NCBI GenBank assembly: GCA_900074885.1 | Contig: FJUW01000015.1 | Location: forward strand, 787,906 to 851,905 | Reading direction: 5' to 3' | DNA length: 64,000 nucleotides | Origin: Rhynchosporium graminicola | Taxonomy: Eukaryota > Ascomycota > Leotiomycetes > Helotiales > Ploettnerulaceae | Shown here: positions 23,040 through 35,182 of the stretch, piece after piece | How positions within the stretch are numbered: the first letter of the stretch is position 1 | Layout of the letters: each line of letters opens with the position of its first letter | Notes under the pieces: generated by a model | Database searches by the model: none | Told to the model about the DNA's origin: nothing | What the model saw: only the letters and a program-made list of their open reading frames with translations | Translations under genes and position numbers: made by a program

Positions 23040-23422
23040 TTGAGAATAGCTGGGGACGTTAAGCTCAGTTTGTTGGAGGTCTCATATGACCGATCTTGTT
23101 TTTTGGATGCGATAGCATCTCCCTCCTGGTGCGTCCATTCAAGAGCTGGCGAAGTGAGAATCGGAAACAAGTAAAAGCAACGAACCTACTGCAACTGACT
23201 AGGCCCAATAATTTTCACATCTTTAATCCCCATCCATTTAACTTCCTCTTTCGACAGAGTCTCTGACTTTCACTTTCATCTCATGCCGTGATTCAATACT
23301 GCCAAATATAGACCATAAAAAGACAACCTCGAATATCCCTTCTCAAAGAATCTCTCCTTCCCTGACCTCCCATACGTACAATGATAAAATCAACCCCCAA
23401 ATCCGCATATAACTACCCTCTA

Positions 23423-23455
23423 GCGAAAGTAAACAGATCTCCGACGTCCAACAAA
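23423..23455 (+). repeat. 33-bp dispersed motif, copy 1
   Basis: Starts GCGAAAGTAAACAG and ends CCGACGTCCAACAA. A TTCACTTTT box follows about 37 nt after the end. Confidence 0.6.
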
Positions 23456-23565
23456 TGAGAGGTAATTACCAGAACTCATAGAAGCCAGGAGTTCACTTTT
23501 CCTAACTTATTTCCTTCTTGACTTCACCTTCCATCCATCGTCCAAGTGGTGCTCCGCTACCCAAA

Positions 23566-23597
23566 AGAAAGTAAACAAGACTTGCGACGTGCAACAA
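23566..23597 (+). repeat. 33-bp dispersed motif, copy 2
   Basis: Starts AGAAAGTAAACAAG and ends GCGACGTGCAACAA. A TTCACTTTT box follows about 44 nt after the end, as in copy 1. Confidence 0.65.
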
Positions 23598-24457
23598 GAA
23601 CGAAAGGGAAATCTCGACTTTAGCGAATGGTATTGAAGAGTTCACTTTTGCTTCTCTCTTTTGTGTGTTAATCTTTCGGATATGCTAGAGTTAGTTTAGC
23701 AGCCTAGAGATGAATACTGTCCCGGATGCGATGGGTCTGGAATCGAGAGAGAGGGTGATCTTAATACAGCAATTCCGGGATGAGTCCGAGCCGTTTGGGC
23801 TTGATTGATGGGATGTTAGATCAAGTTCTGCCAAAGATCGTTGAGAATTCTACTTTCTAAGCTCTTGCGACGCTAGTGAGCAGAGTAGATGAATAAATGC
23901 TAGTGGCCAGATACTTGAACTAGCTGAAGTCATTTCAGGTGGCTCCCACTTCTTGAAAAAGGAAACGTAATAGATAAATGTGAGGGTACACTCGGAGAGA
24001 AAGAAGAGAAAATCTTCTTGAACACCATCATACCAAAATTCTGGGTCAGATCATGTACCGCGAGGACGGGAATAAGCGGAAATGATGAAGTAGTCTGGAT
24101 TGCACACCGACGTGAGCCTATGTGTCAAGCGATTTTAAGCAATCGTATGTCGCCTCAACGAAGCTGCGATTTCGAAAATCTCTACTTGCCAGTCAACGAA
24201 ATATCATCCCATGTATATAAACCATAATGACGGACTTGTTCAGCGATTCTACTGCAATCTTTTATGTATTGCAATCCGTTGGGTTGCACTACGTAATCTT
24301 CTAACATGTCAAATAGCTCAACATTCTTACAATTGCGGTGCCTACCTTGATTTATTGGAGGACATGACGCTTCTATAACTCAGATTTGCGAGTATTATTT
24401 AACGCCAAGTAAGGTAGGTTCATTTCTTGCCAAGTTTCTCAACTTCACTTTTGGGGT

Positions 24458-24490
24458 GCGAAAGTAAATAAACATGCGACGTGCAACGAA
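24458..24490 (+). repeat. 33-bp dispersed motif, copy 3
   Basis: Starts GCGAAAGTAAATAAAC and ends GCGACGTGCAACGAA. A TTCACTTTT box lies immediately before it. Confidence 0.65.
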
Positions 24491-25035
24491 AATCATAGCC
24501 CAGATTATCGAGCCAGGGATTTTCGTGTGTAGTGAACATAGTAACGGGGATCGTCGAAGAGAGCGCTGGGACTTGCATAATGACTATGTTTCGTTCCATA
24601 TTCTATGGATTGATACTACTAGACTGGTCCTGCATGATATTTCAGCAAAAGCTTCAAGAATTCTAAGGAGAAGGCAACTATCTTTACATACCTCTTTGAA
24701 AATAATTATAGTACCCATTTATAAACGGAACATGCGATTTATAACGAATTGCGAGCAGCCAGCCAGATGTTTTCCTTTGGTTTTATCACCTAAATATCCA
24801 TTTTCAGCTACCCAATAAATGATCGGCTTCACTTTCCTTTTCATTCCCTAACTCTTCAACCCTAATTTTCCCCGATTTTTCCCGCGATAGTCAATCCATA
24901 AAGCCTCGACGTTTAGCAAACTCAAAAGCAAAATCTAACATTACCTCCAGCACCATCTCCTTCCTCACGCTCACCTTCTTTCCCCCCACACTATCTCCAC
25001 CCGCCTTCCCTCTTCCCCCTTCCGATTTTCCACAA

Positions 25036-25068
25036 GCGAAAGTCAACAAACCTACGATCTGCAACAAA
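25036..25068 (+). repeat. 33-bp dispersed motif, copy 4
   Basis: Starts GCGAAAGTCAACAAAC and ends CGATCTGCAACAAAA, with substitutions in the GCGACGTG core. Confidence 0.55.
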
Positions 25069-25801
25069 ACGAGCACTCCCTATATCCACTCTTCAGCAAG
25101 ACTTCGTCACTCTCTTTCAACCCGAATTCTCTCCTAGGCAGATTCGCCCTCTTCCGAGAATAAGAAAACCGACGACAGGGCAACAAACTCTTTCCTGTAT
25201 TCTGCCTTGTGATAAAAAGAGTTCCTCGCGCTCTCACTGCAGAGTTCAGATATTCTGATATACAGTAATCCATTCAAAGTTTTTGGAGACACATATACGA
25301 TATATAGCAACTCGTTATCCTCTCAAAATCATATGCCCTTGTTCTAAACCTCCATAACGAGCTGCACGTTCACTAAGCCATCCTCTTAATTTCCTGACAT
25401 TGTAACCCCTTCGCCCCAACAGAGGTCCCCAAGCCGGAAAGCCGGAACCCATTCTTTCATCGATTTTTAGAGCTGCGAGAACGAGAGCTGGTGAAGAGCG
25501 GTGGTGATTTAAGGGTCAGGGCAGGGCTCAGGAGTCTATAGGACTATGAATTCGGAGGTTGATGGATCCTATAGGCTTAGACGACGCTTTTCACATCTAC
25601 AAATCTCGCAGGTGGCTGCTGAGAAAATGATCTTTCATTATGCTTGATAAAATATTACACATAGTCAGGCTTCAAAAGCTCGAACATACATCAAGTTATG
25701 AAAGACAAAGTTATGGCTCATTGAAGTCATATTAAAACCTATATATTTCTTCCCCATGTCAAGAAGAGCCTCTCGAATTCCTCCTTCCTCTGTTCCCTTG
25801 T

Positions 25802-27748
25802 CTACGAATTCTTCATCATCCTCTTCAACCCTTTAATCTTCTGCCACGGACCTACACCATACCCAACTTCAACCACCGCCCTCGTAAACTGATATCCCTT
25901 CACCGTATCTGGAACCGGATACTTCACCTGCGCTGGAATAGCCGTCTTGACGCCAGCCCAAAAGAACCTATCCTCACAAACAGCCTTCAAATTACACAGT
26001 CCCCTCAATCCCTCCTCTCCAGCAAAGCGTCCATACCCGCTACCTCTCTGTCCACCAAAAGGTAACTGCACAGCATAGTACACAGCAAAATCGTTGACGG
26101 CAACCATACCTGTCTTCAAATGCTTGACCACTTGATCGACCTCAAAGCCAGGCTTGCCGAATACTGAAGCGCCGAGTCCGAAATCAGGCACATTTGCGAA
26201 ATCACATGCTTGTTCTGCATCTTTGGCTTTCATGACGACGCAGATTGGGCCGAAACACTCTTCATTCGCGATAGCCATCTCTGGCGTGACGTTGACAAGG
26301 AGAGTAGGTTGGAAATAGTGGCCTGAGTGGTGGACGGGGTGGTTGAATCGTTCGCCGCCTACGAGGAGTTGTGCACCGTCTGCGACGGCTGCTGATATCA
26401 ATTTCTCGAGACGGGAGAAAGAGGAGTCGGAGATCATGGCGCCGACGTCCGCTTGGGCATCTCTAGGGGCGTCGAGGGAGGAACCTACGCGAAGGGCTTT
26501 GATGCGTGGTTCGAGGAACGTGACGAGGTGGTCGTAAACTTGGGGAGTTGCGATGATGCGTTCAATTCCGATGCAATTTTGTCCGGCTGCTTGGAAGGTG
26601 CCACGCAGGAGAATGTCGACAATGCGAGGTAGGTCCTTGGACGCGGAGTCCAATACTATAGCTGCGTCTTTTCCGCCTAATTCAGCAACGACTGGTGTCA
26701 ATGACTTCGCAGCTGATGCTGCGACGAGTTTGGCAACAGGTCGGCTGCCGATGAATGTGACATGTGAGATTGAAGGGTGCGAAGTGAGGTAGTTAGCAGT
26801 CTGGGGCCATGTCGTAACAACCTGGACCAGATTCGTGTTGTGACCACAGACAGAAAGAGCACCTTTGACAATGAGGCCGAAGTAATTGGAACTCCAAGCT
26901 GTATTTTCAGATGCCTTGACAACAATGCCATTTCCGGCGAAGATAGCAGAGATTATTGGCCCGAGCAGGTTGTGGAAAGGATAGTTCCACGAGACCAATG
27001 CTGCCACCACACCGAGCGGTTCGTATGTAACCTTGTTCTTTTTGTACATCATAAGGAGATTCGTTGGCCTGCTGGATGGCCTCAACGCTTTCTCACCATG
27101 TCTCAGGGTCCAGCGGAGTTTCTCAACCGTCACTAGGATCTCTCCCAGTGTAGCATCGATCATAGTCTTCCCTGAATCCAAACAAGCCACCCGGCAGATC
27201 TCCTCTTGATTGTTAAGTATATGTTGGAGTAAACAACGCAGGACTTGTCGTCGTTGCGAAAATGTTGTATTCTGCCATTTCTCTTGCGCTGTCTGTGACT
27301 TCTCGATAGCTCGGTCGAGACCTTCGGGTGTAGTAGGGTTCACGAGTCCGAGGAATTCGCCAGTAGCTGGGGCATAGCATTGAATAGCTGTTGAACCAGG
27401 TGCCTGCGGAGCAAAAATTAGCGTGCGAACCTGTAGCTTCATGCAGTAGTAGCATACCTTGATTGAAGGATTCTCCATCACCCTCCCATCTCCAGGAGGA
27501 TTGGGTATCGCAATTTCGTATTGTATGATCTCCTCCCCAGTCAACCATGTAAAGAACTTGATTCCAAAGTACATCCAGAGAGCCACGAAACTTAATGCGC
27601 CGCCAACACAATACCAGATATACCACCAGCTACAGAACGTCAGAAAAGTGTACAAGCTTGCATAGTCCGCAAAGCCCGGCACTCACACCTCATCGTCTGT
27701 CATTCCATCCAAGTGGAACCCCTCGCGCTCAACTGGAACTTCCTCCAT
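25802..27748 (-). CDS. MSC7: Membrane-anchored aldehyde dehydrogenase, Msc7-like
   Basis: NAD(P)-dependent oxidation of an aldehyde; the physiological substrate of Msc7-type enzymes is not settled. Exon 1 (27748-27687) encodes MEEVPVEREGFHLDG; exon 2 (27629-27458) starts with a transmembrane helix (WWYIWYCVGGALSFVALW); exon 3 (27403-25802) carries the enzyme. The catalytic residues are present: Glu in AELGGKDAAIV and Cys in GQNCIGIERI. The ALDH signatures SWNYPFHN and ECFGPICVV and the C-terminal FGGQRGSGYGRF block are also present. The N-terminal anchor places it in the subgroup of yeast Msc7 (YHR039C). Both introns splice in phase. It is the first of three successive minus-strand genes. Confidence 0.9.
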
Positions 27749-28817
27749 AGCGTCGACGTCGCTGTAGCCTCAAATTTCAATATCTCAGCCTCGTGAATAT
27801 GCAGTAAAAAGTCGTCGTCGAATCAGGGGCAGGCAGCACTACAGCTCAATTGACGTTACAGTGTAGTAGAATCGCACTCGAAGATAGTTTCCTTTTAGAT
27901 TCATCACAGGTAGAAGGACAACGTAAAAACCAACAGAATATCGAAATAGAAACAGAGTATCGCGACCGGACGAGGCGCTTTGCGTGTGTTCGTCCTCTCA
28001 CACGTCGAGAATACTAATCTGGGGAAGGAACCCTGTTAGTGTGGCCTGTCACTTTAGCCTGAAACTCAATCTCCCCCCATGTCTACCTTATGAAGGCGGG
28101 GGCTCGTCTCTCGAATACTTCTTCTGGCTGTTGCACAAATCGATGGAATAGGGTAGATTGTGATTGGCTGCATATATTCTTCTCCTTGTTCTACTTCGTA
28201 TACTTATTGACCGAACTCGAGATCAACATTCAGAGATAATTGGGGGTTTAGTCTCACATGTCCTTCAAGCTATTCTCATACTGTAGTTTCCTCCGGCGCT
28301 CTTTGTAAGAAACATGCGGTCAGAATTTGTCCAATCTGAATGCAAGTTTCGGTTATCAATGTTTACTTTCAGATGAGGCTAAGGTAGGTCGACATATCGG
28401 CAAAGCGGAACTAGCCAGGGCAGAGATAAAGTCGCGACTCGTTTCGAACGTTATATATACCACAATGATATTGACTGGTGGAAACTGTAGAAACATGCGG
28501 CTTTTCAGTGGGATCACCTCAGTTACAAACGTGTGTGCTGATGGTATTACATTTTATTTCGAGTTCCCTAAATCGCATTGTCAGAGATGAATTTCCTGGG
28601 GTTTTGATATGTATATACGAGAAATCTGTAGCCCAAAATGCATTCCTTTCTATAGATCAAGAAGTATCAGCACATCATGATAGTAAGAAAGTTAGTATTC
28701 CGTAGCAGGGCATTGTCCTCCCACCAACGACCTTCAGGAATTTGAACAGCATGGGCGCGTAATATACATGAGTAGTATTACACAGTATGTCCCAGAACAC
28801 AAACATCTTCTCCGTCC
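27749..28817. other. gene-free spacer
   Basis: About 1.07 kb with no supportable gene. AAACATGCGG occurs twice (near 28310 and 28494), recalling part of the 33-bp motif. Confidence 0.5.
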
Positions 28818-30428
28818 TCATCCCTCACTCTCATCAGAGTCTAGCATCTCGTCACTCAGTTCCTGATATCAATTTAGCATGGGTTTGTAGATCATGAACT
28901 CCCCGAGAAATGTTCCAAGGAGATGGGAGTGAGACTAGCTTACCGAATCAGTATCCGAATAATATTCCTTCTTAACCTTCCTCCCTTTCGAGGCATTCTT
29001 GCTCGGGCATTTCTTTCCATTTAAACAAACTTTCGTATGCTCCTTCTCCGGCGAAACATGTCCCGCTTGTTTCTTCCCATCCATCCTATCAACCAGCCCC
29101 TCAATCGGACAAACCGTCTCATTCCACTTCGTCGTCCCGAACGACGTATTACTCTTACACCTATAACACCTCTTCCCATGTACAATCAACAACTGATGCA
29201 ACGAATATTTCAAATGATCCGGCACCCTAACCTCACAATGACTATAACACTGATCTCTACTCGCCTTTTCCGGTACCCAGCCTAGCCATTTACTTAATCG
29301 CCAGACATGTGTATCGACAGCGAAACTGGGAATTTTCATGCAGAAGAGCAGAACGCAGGAAGAGGTCTTGACGCCAATGCCTTTGAATTTCATCATTTCT
29401 TCCATGGCTTCGAAGGGCTTCATTTTCGCGATGCGGTCCAGTGATAACATATTTTCTGAAAGTCGGGATATTTCGACAGATTTTGCTTCTTTGGAAACAG
29501 GCTCTTCATGAACATTGATATACTCTGGGTCGTCAGACTTCGCTCCAGAATGGAGAAATTCAAGACGAGCAGCGTTCTGTGCATAGACTGTATCAAGAAT
29601 AGTCTTGATATCCAGAGCCTTGACATTCTGATGACCGCCTCGCTTGATAGTCTCAGCAATCGCTGGGATATCAGAATGCCGAACTGCATCCCAATTGATG
29701 CTTCCTTTCCCAGGTCCATTTTTCTGAAGACCGTATGCGTTTTGGAGACCCTCTAAGGCACGATTGGCATTTCCTGAGGATGTATTGGCACTCAGACGGG
29801 TTCGTATGAGGGCATCGAGGAGATCAGGAACGTTGCCACATCCAGCGGCTTTCATCGATGGTGTGGCTACCACCTTTGGCGCTTCAACTTTACCGTGAGC
29901 TTCAGATAGGATGCGATTTACTTCCTCACAAGCTTCATGTGTGGGCATGATGTGGCTTGGGAATGGTGTAATTCCGGGAGTAATATGATATCTGATCGGC
30001 TTCTTAGGTGTTTTTTTGGCCGAGCCTTCCTCTTCAATTGATGTCTCTTTCTTGGGTGTGGCTATCCTCTTAGGATTCCTCAATTTTTCAGACGAGATCT
30101 TCTCAGGCGAGTCCTCCTTCTTCAGCGGCGTGATGGTCTCCTTCAATATCGTTTCCTTCTCAGGCGTGACTTTCGGGGCTGCAATCGCCTTTTTTGGCGT
30201 CGCTACTTTCTTAGGTGTGATCGCTTTGAGACTCGCCAAATGGACTGCTTGAGAAGTCAAATCCGCATCTCTGGTTTCTCTCTTTACTCTTTTGAGAGCT
30301 GGTTTGACAGACTCATCTTTCGAAAGGTCAGGTTTCCACCCGAGACTGTGAGGAAGTGTATTTTCGACAGTCCCAACATCTTCCACAGCTTCGACTTGGG
30401 CCTTGCGCTTCCGAGTCACTGGAGGCAT
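28818..30428 (-). CDS. HhH-GPD DNA glycosylase, endonuclease III-like
   Basis: Base-excision repair glycosylase/lyase fold. Exon 1 (30428-28944) and a 45-nt last exon (28862-28818) give 509 residues; without splicing it would stop at 28935 after only three further codons. A Lys/Pro/Thr-rich disordered N-terminus with TPKK repeats is probably DNA-binding or nuclear-targeting. The HhH motif FKGIGVKTSSCVL carries Lys354 at the catalytic-lysine position, and Asp372 (AVDTHVWRL) lies 18 residues on, exactly the K120-D138 spacing of E. coli Nth. The Fe-S loop differs: Cys421, Cys424 and Cys440 (CYRC...ETVC) replace the C-x6-C-x2-C-x5-C pattern. The C-terminus is acidic. The damaged-base substrate is unknown. 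Confidence 0.88.
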
Positions 30429-31405
30429 CTCAAAGATGAAGTCGGGCTGGAGCGTGGAAGCGGAATTGGATTATAAAAGCAAGTCAGAAGAATCAAGAAA
30501 GGAGAGGAGACGAGTGTTGAGGTTAAGGGTTATTGCAGTACCAAATCACCCAGATTCAGGTCCCAGGCGAATATAGGCAGTGAAGCCCAATTAACTTCTA
30601 ACGTGTAAATGACTACAAGCGGGGCGAAAATAATATCTAACACAACGGGTATATTTTGAGGATCAAAATGGAAGTCATAGATGTAGTAAATTTCGTGTTA
30701 AATGAGCTCGAGTGATGACGCAGCGAAACGAGGCTGTCGAATTTATTAGCCTTGCATTAGGACATCTGTCTGTGGCACCTACAAATGTCCGAGAATGTTT
30801 CCAAGTGTGCTTTGAATGGGGTCCGTGCGCAGGAAATATCCCTGACACTCGTAACAAAGTGCGAAGTTGTGCGCAGTCTGGCGTTCGGAGCGACGTGCAA
30901 CAAAAAAAAAAGAATCTCCTCATGCGGCTAGACCGGCTTGGCGGGTTTACACGTGATTTTCGGAAAGAACTTGGAGATTGGATAAGGAGAATCTTGGTGA
31001 TGGCCGCCACGTGATTGGCTTCATTTTGATAGGTATGAGATCTGGGTTTGATGCGTCAGAGGTGTTTTGGGGTTGGATTGTGGAAGAGACGGGTGTTGAG
31101 AGGGTACACCCAGTCTTCTACTGCGTGTGTGAAGTGGTACAAGAACACAGCGAAACACGGCTAAGAATAATGCAATCGAGACTTTTCCTACATCATCAAT
31201 GTTCAGGAAGCGAAATGCATCTGCTCCAGTTTCAGACTTTTCATATAGGAGAACGGCAGTAGGCGAAGGTTGAAGTGTTGATTAAGAAGGGCTGCCAGTA
31301 GCATCTATTGGATTATATACAACCGCAAAAAGGAACGAGAAAGCTTCATTTTGCCCTAAGCCAAAATGCAAACGCACCCACGATATGCAGTGGTACCCAC
31401 ACTAT
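30429..31405. other. gene-free spacer
   Basis: No gene seen. GCGACGTGCAACAAAA at 30890-30905 matches the right half of the 33-bp motif found around 23-25 kb. Confidence 0.5.
30890..30905 (+). repeat. half-copy of the dispersed motif
   Basis: GCGACGTGCAACAAAA is identical to the right half of copy 2 over 14 nt and is followed by a poly-A run. Confidence 0.4.
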
Positions 31406-33241
31406 CTACTCGTAGCCTCTGACCGGATCAGTAGCGAAGTTATGCATACTATTCATCATCAGCATTAAGCATTTGTCATTCGAAAGGAGGGGAACATACC
31501 TGATATCATGGCGATCTCTCACAGGAGGTGTCGACGAATCGTCTTCTCTTTCTCTCTTCCTTCTCTCATGACCATTGACATCAGCCCCGTTGACTTTGCT
31601 GTCATTGATAGGACCCTCTGTCGCTGGAATCACGTTGCCATGAGCATCAACCTCCACACCCTTCTTGATCAGATCCAGTTCCTTATCACTGGCTACTCCA
31701 TTGATGACTGCCTCTTTGGCGCTTTCCAGTACCTTCATCTTCTTAGACTCGCCACGAACACGCTCAAGGTGCTCGAAGTATCCGTCTGTAACAGGCGTAA
31801 CGTATTTACCACAGAACACACCGACTTCGAACTCCTGATTCTCGCGAGGCGATTCCTCAGCGCAAGCAGCTTTCAAGTCTTTGAGTGTCTGGTAAATGAC
31901 CTCCTCGGCGCCAATATGTCTGGCAATGGCCTTGCGATCTCGGTTGTGTGCCACGAGCTCCTGGGGAGAAGCAAGATCAATACCGTAGATGTGAGCGTGT
32001 GTGATTGGTGGAGCGCATGAAGCGCAAATGACTTTCTTTGCTCCAGCCTCACGAGCCATGGTAACAATTTCTCTACTAGTGGTACCACGCACAATACTAT
32101 CGTCGACTAGAAGAACTACCTTGTCCTTGAATTCTGATGGAATGGCACTCAGCTTACGGCGAACGGATTTCTGGCGCGCTCCTTGACCTGGCATGATAAA
32201 TGTTCTGAAGACATATCGATTTTTGACAAAACCTTGACAGTATGGAATCTTCAAGAATTCAGATAAACTGGCTGCTGAAGTATTGGATGTCTCGGGGATG
32301 GGGATAACAACGTCGATCTCCTTGACAGCTTCTGGACCAAGTGTGTCGAGGATGGTTTGTGCGAGTTTACGGCCCATGTTTTGTCTGCTTCGGTGCACAC
32401 TGATACCATCAATGATCGTATCGGGCCTTGCGAAATAAACGTATTCGAAGATGTCTGGAGAGTAGGCTAGTTGGGGAACGACTTGACGGAAGACAGGTAC
32501 CGAACCCTTTCGGATGATGACGGCCTGTCCGGGAAGAATGTCGACGATGTCTGAGAACCCGAGCTGGCGAAGAGCGATCGATTCGGACGCCATCATGTAG
32601 TCTGTAGTTCCATGGAGAGTTGCAGAAGGACGAGAACCCAGAACCAATGGGCGGATACCATGAGGATCACGGAAACCCAAGATTCCAAAGCCTGCGACCA
32701 TAGCCGTGCAAGCCCAACCGCCGACACACTTCCCATACATTCTAGTCAAACTTTGGAAAATATCTTCCTCATTGACACGGAACTTGCCAGTCTCGTTCAG
32801 CTCGTTGGCAAATATGTTGAGCATCAATTCGCTGTCGCTGTCGGTGTTGATATGTCGGTGCGCATCTCTGTCGAGAATTATTCGCAGGTGTTCGGCATTG
32901 ATCAAGTTTCCATTGTGCGCGAAAGTGATTCCATAAGGACTGTTCACGTAGAAAGGCTGTGCTTCAGCGCTTGCGCTGCTGCCAGCAGTAGGGTATCTCA
33001 AGTGGCCGATGCCCATGAAACCTGGCAGATCTTGGACGCGCGATCCGTCATGGAAGACCTTTGCAGCCATTCCATTTCCTTTGCATTGGTATATACGTCC
33101 TCCGGAAGCACAAGTTGCAATTCCGCAAGCATCTTGACCTCGGTGTTGGAGGTAGTAGAGGGCATCGTGGAGGTCGGCCGCGGCAGTTGTCGCAGAGATG
33201 CTCTCGATGTCCCCAAGAATAAGGGCGAGGATTCCACACAT
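31406..33241 (-). CDS. ADE4: Amidophosphoribosyltransferase (purine biosynthesis)
   Basis: First committed step of de novo purine synthesis: PRPP plus glutamine to 5-phosphoribosylamine. After removal of Met, Cys2 (MCGILALIL) is the glutaminase nucleophile. The class II amidotransferase domain shows [22 protein letters not shown] and the FAHNGNLIN loop. The phosphoribosyltransferase domain carries the PRPP loop [18 protein letters not shown] around residue 375. Two exons (33241-31500 and 31448-31406) give 594 residues. The 51-nt intron keeps frame and has no stop, so its retention would only add 17 residues before [12 protein letters not shown]. The C-terminal linker is charged. Confidence 0.97.
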   Translation of the reverse strand: MCGILALILGDIESISATTAAADLHDALYYLQHRGQDACGIATCASGGRIYQCKGNGMAAKVFHDGSRVQDLPGFMGIGHLRYPTAGSSASAEAQPFYVNSPYGITFAHNGNLINAEHLRIILDRDAHRHINTDSDSELMLNIFANELNETGKFRVNEEDIFQSLTRMYGKCVGGWACTAMVAGFGILGFRDPHGIRPLVLGSRPSATLHGTTDYMMASESIALRQLGFSDIVDILPGQAVIIRKGSVPVFRQVVPQLAYSPDIFEYVYFARPDTIIDGISVHRSRQNMGRKLAQTILDTLGPEAVKEIDVVIPIPETSNTSAASLSEFLKIPYCQGFVKNRYVFRTFIMPGQGARQKSVRRKLSAIPSEFKDKVVLLVDDSIVRGTTSREIVTMAREAGAKKVICASCAPPITHAHIYGIDLASPQELVAHNRDRKAIARHIGAEEVIYQTLKDLKAACAEESPRENQEFEVGVFCGKYVTPVTDGYFEHLERVRGESKKMKVLESAKEAVINGVASDKELDLIKKGVEVDAHGNVIPATEGPINDSKVNGADVNGHERRKREREDDSSTPPVRDRHDIRYVPLLSNDKCLMLMMNSMHNFATDPVRGYE

Positions 33242-35182
33242 CTTGACAATATGCGAGGAAGATTGAGCCTAAAACCTGTCCAGTCTCGTCAGTATGGCCG
33301 AGGGTAGAGTTATTGCGTAGTGAGGTACGGGCGAGGTGGGGTTGGGTTCAGTCGAAATTTTTATCCGCAGAATTTGCTAGGAAGTCTACTCTTATTTAGC
33401 AATTGTTGCGCTATCTGAACGGGGTTTAATTCTTACCTAACATCTTAAAAATTTATGTTCATCATGATAACCGAGAGGTAAGCAGTTCGAGTAATAGATT
33501 GAAGCGCAGTAAGGAATTGCGACTACATACCTAGGTACCTAGCTTTGCAAGCAGATTGCTTGTGAGATTTTGGATAAGGAACTGATAACAGTTTATATTG
33601 GAATCGGAGAACGACCTGCACTTTTCAATCGGGGGGTGAATGGAGCCTAAGATTGAATCTGGGCATGGACCGGGGGATCCGAGCTGATGAGGCGCAGGTA
33701 GGATGATTCGGAGTCGTTGGACACATCATGTAACTTATTCCATTGCAAGTCTCCGAGTCCGGTTCCAGATTTTTTAAGTCTGCAACTTCGGCTATTCCTC
33801 GCCCCGAACTCAATTTGGGGGTCGGCGCCAAGCATGCTATGTGGGTCGAAGGTGTTACAGTGCAAAGCAGGGGCCGACTTCATATTCGAAGTCTCCATCT
33901 CATCTTCAAGTTGCTTTTGCAATCATGTAAATCACTTTGGTAAAAGGATGCCTGCTATACAGCGAGAACATCTATCTTATTTCAAGCATATGTACTACCA
34001 AAATCGCGAACTGCTGAATATACATGAGGCAGCTTGGGAGTCTCAGAGAAACAACACCCATCGACCTCATGCAAAGATCGAAAGCCGAACTAAATCTCGT
34101 TACCTTCAGGCGCTGACGTGGTATACAGTAGCTTCAGTTCAGTGACACTTGGAGTTTGTACTTTATTTATTTGCTGCTCTTACTGCTAGTCGTATTTCTG
34201 CTTCTTGATTGCGAGATTTTAGTAATTCGGAGACCAGTTCAAGCGACAGTTCAGGTGACAGTTCAAGATACACTGTGAAGAATATTGAATCAATTTGTCT
34301 CCCTGTACTTACTTGACTTTCCTCTATGAGATATTTGCTGCTCTACTAAACACTTTCACTTGCGAAGGATCTCTGTGGATGACACCTGTAGCTGACATAT
34401 ATGAATGATATCTAAAGGTCACGACAGCGTCTTTAAGCTCATCAATCTCTTATAAGACTCTATGTTCTGAACGCTAGTCAAAGTAAGAAGAGTAAACTTC
34501 TATTCGTTTCAATCTTGTATTGTCTGTGGCTAGCGCATAAAGATGGACAATGGAGTATATTGTCAATACTTATTCAACCAGGTTGACTTGAGCTGCAGAC
34601 ACCCTATATCTTTACTGGACAGTAATGTTGTGATCTCTCCAGTAGGAAATCCTTTTACCTATAACAGTAGATTCTGGCGCTTTCCCTGTTGAGACACTAG
34701 AGGTCTTGAACGAGTGTCATGATATATACTATTTTGCATCTGAAAGTTTTCAATGAGCTAGCGAAAGAAGTAACCACAAAGCTTGCTTACTTTATAATTT
34801 CAGTCATTCTCCCTTCTACTTTTCAGACTTCTTGAGAGAACTTACTCCTCTGGGCTAGGGATCAATTTCATGCTATCAGGTCAAATTCGAAAGTGAATAC
34901 TTCATTCACTTGCTTGTCTTGCCGCAAAGACTATTTCTGCCTGATTTCGAATCAGACGACTACAAGGACCTGCTTTCCTTCCTCCCTCCTCGATAATCCT
35001 AACACTTCTATATGTCAATTACCTCTTTCATCCTTGGCGACTTCATATAATCCGACTGCTCAGCTTAAAACAAATACTATCGACTAAGTAGCAACACCTC
35101 TTCAGCTCAACGAAAGAGATTTGAACTTCGAAATTTGCCTTTACTCACCTTTCGAATACACAGTACCCTACGATTCAACAAG
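33242..35182. other. gene-free spacer upstream of RID
   Basis: About 1.9 kb, rather AT-rich in 34.1-35.1 kb. No gene supported. Contains a threefold 12-nt repeat. Presumably holds both the ADE4 and RID promoters. Confidence 0.55.
34235..34270. repeat. 12-nt tandem repeat, three units
   Basis: CAGTTCAAGCGA, CAGTTCAGGTGA and CAGTTCAAGATA follow one another directly. Confidence 0.75.

Larger units (their letters stand above)
23040..25801. other. 2.7-kb gene-free stretch with dispersed 33-bp motif
   Basis: No supportable gene. It carries at least four copies of a degenerate motif (consensus GCGAAAGTAAACAAAC then GCGACGTGCAACAA), two of them 143 nt apart, alternating with TTCACTTTT boxes near 23266, 23491, 23641, 24444 and 24826. 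Weaker relatives occur near 23168 and 25155. It looks like decayed repetitive DNA. Confidence 0.55.

Noticed and set aside
33717..34145. 142-codon plus-strand frame upstream of RID
   Set aside because: No domain, no clear start context, and overlapping frames of similar length on the other strand.
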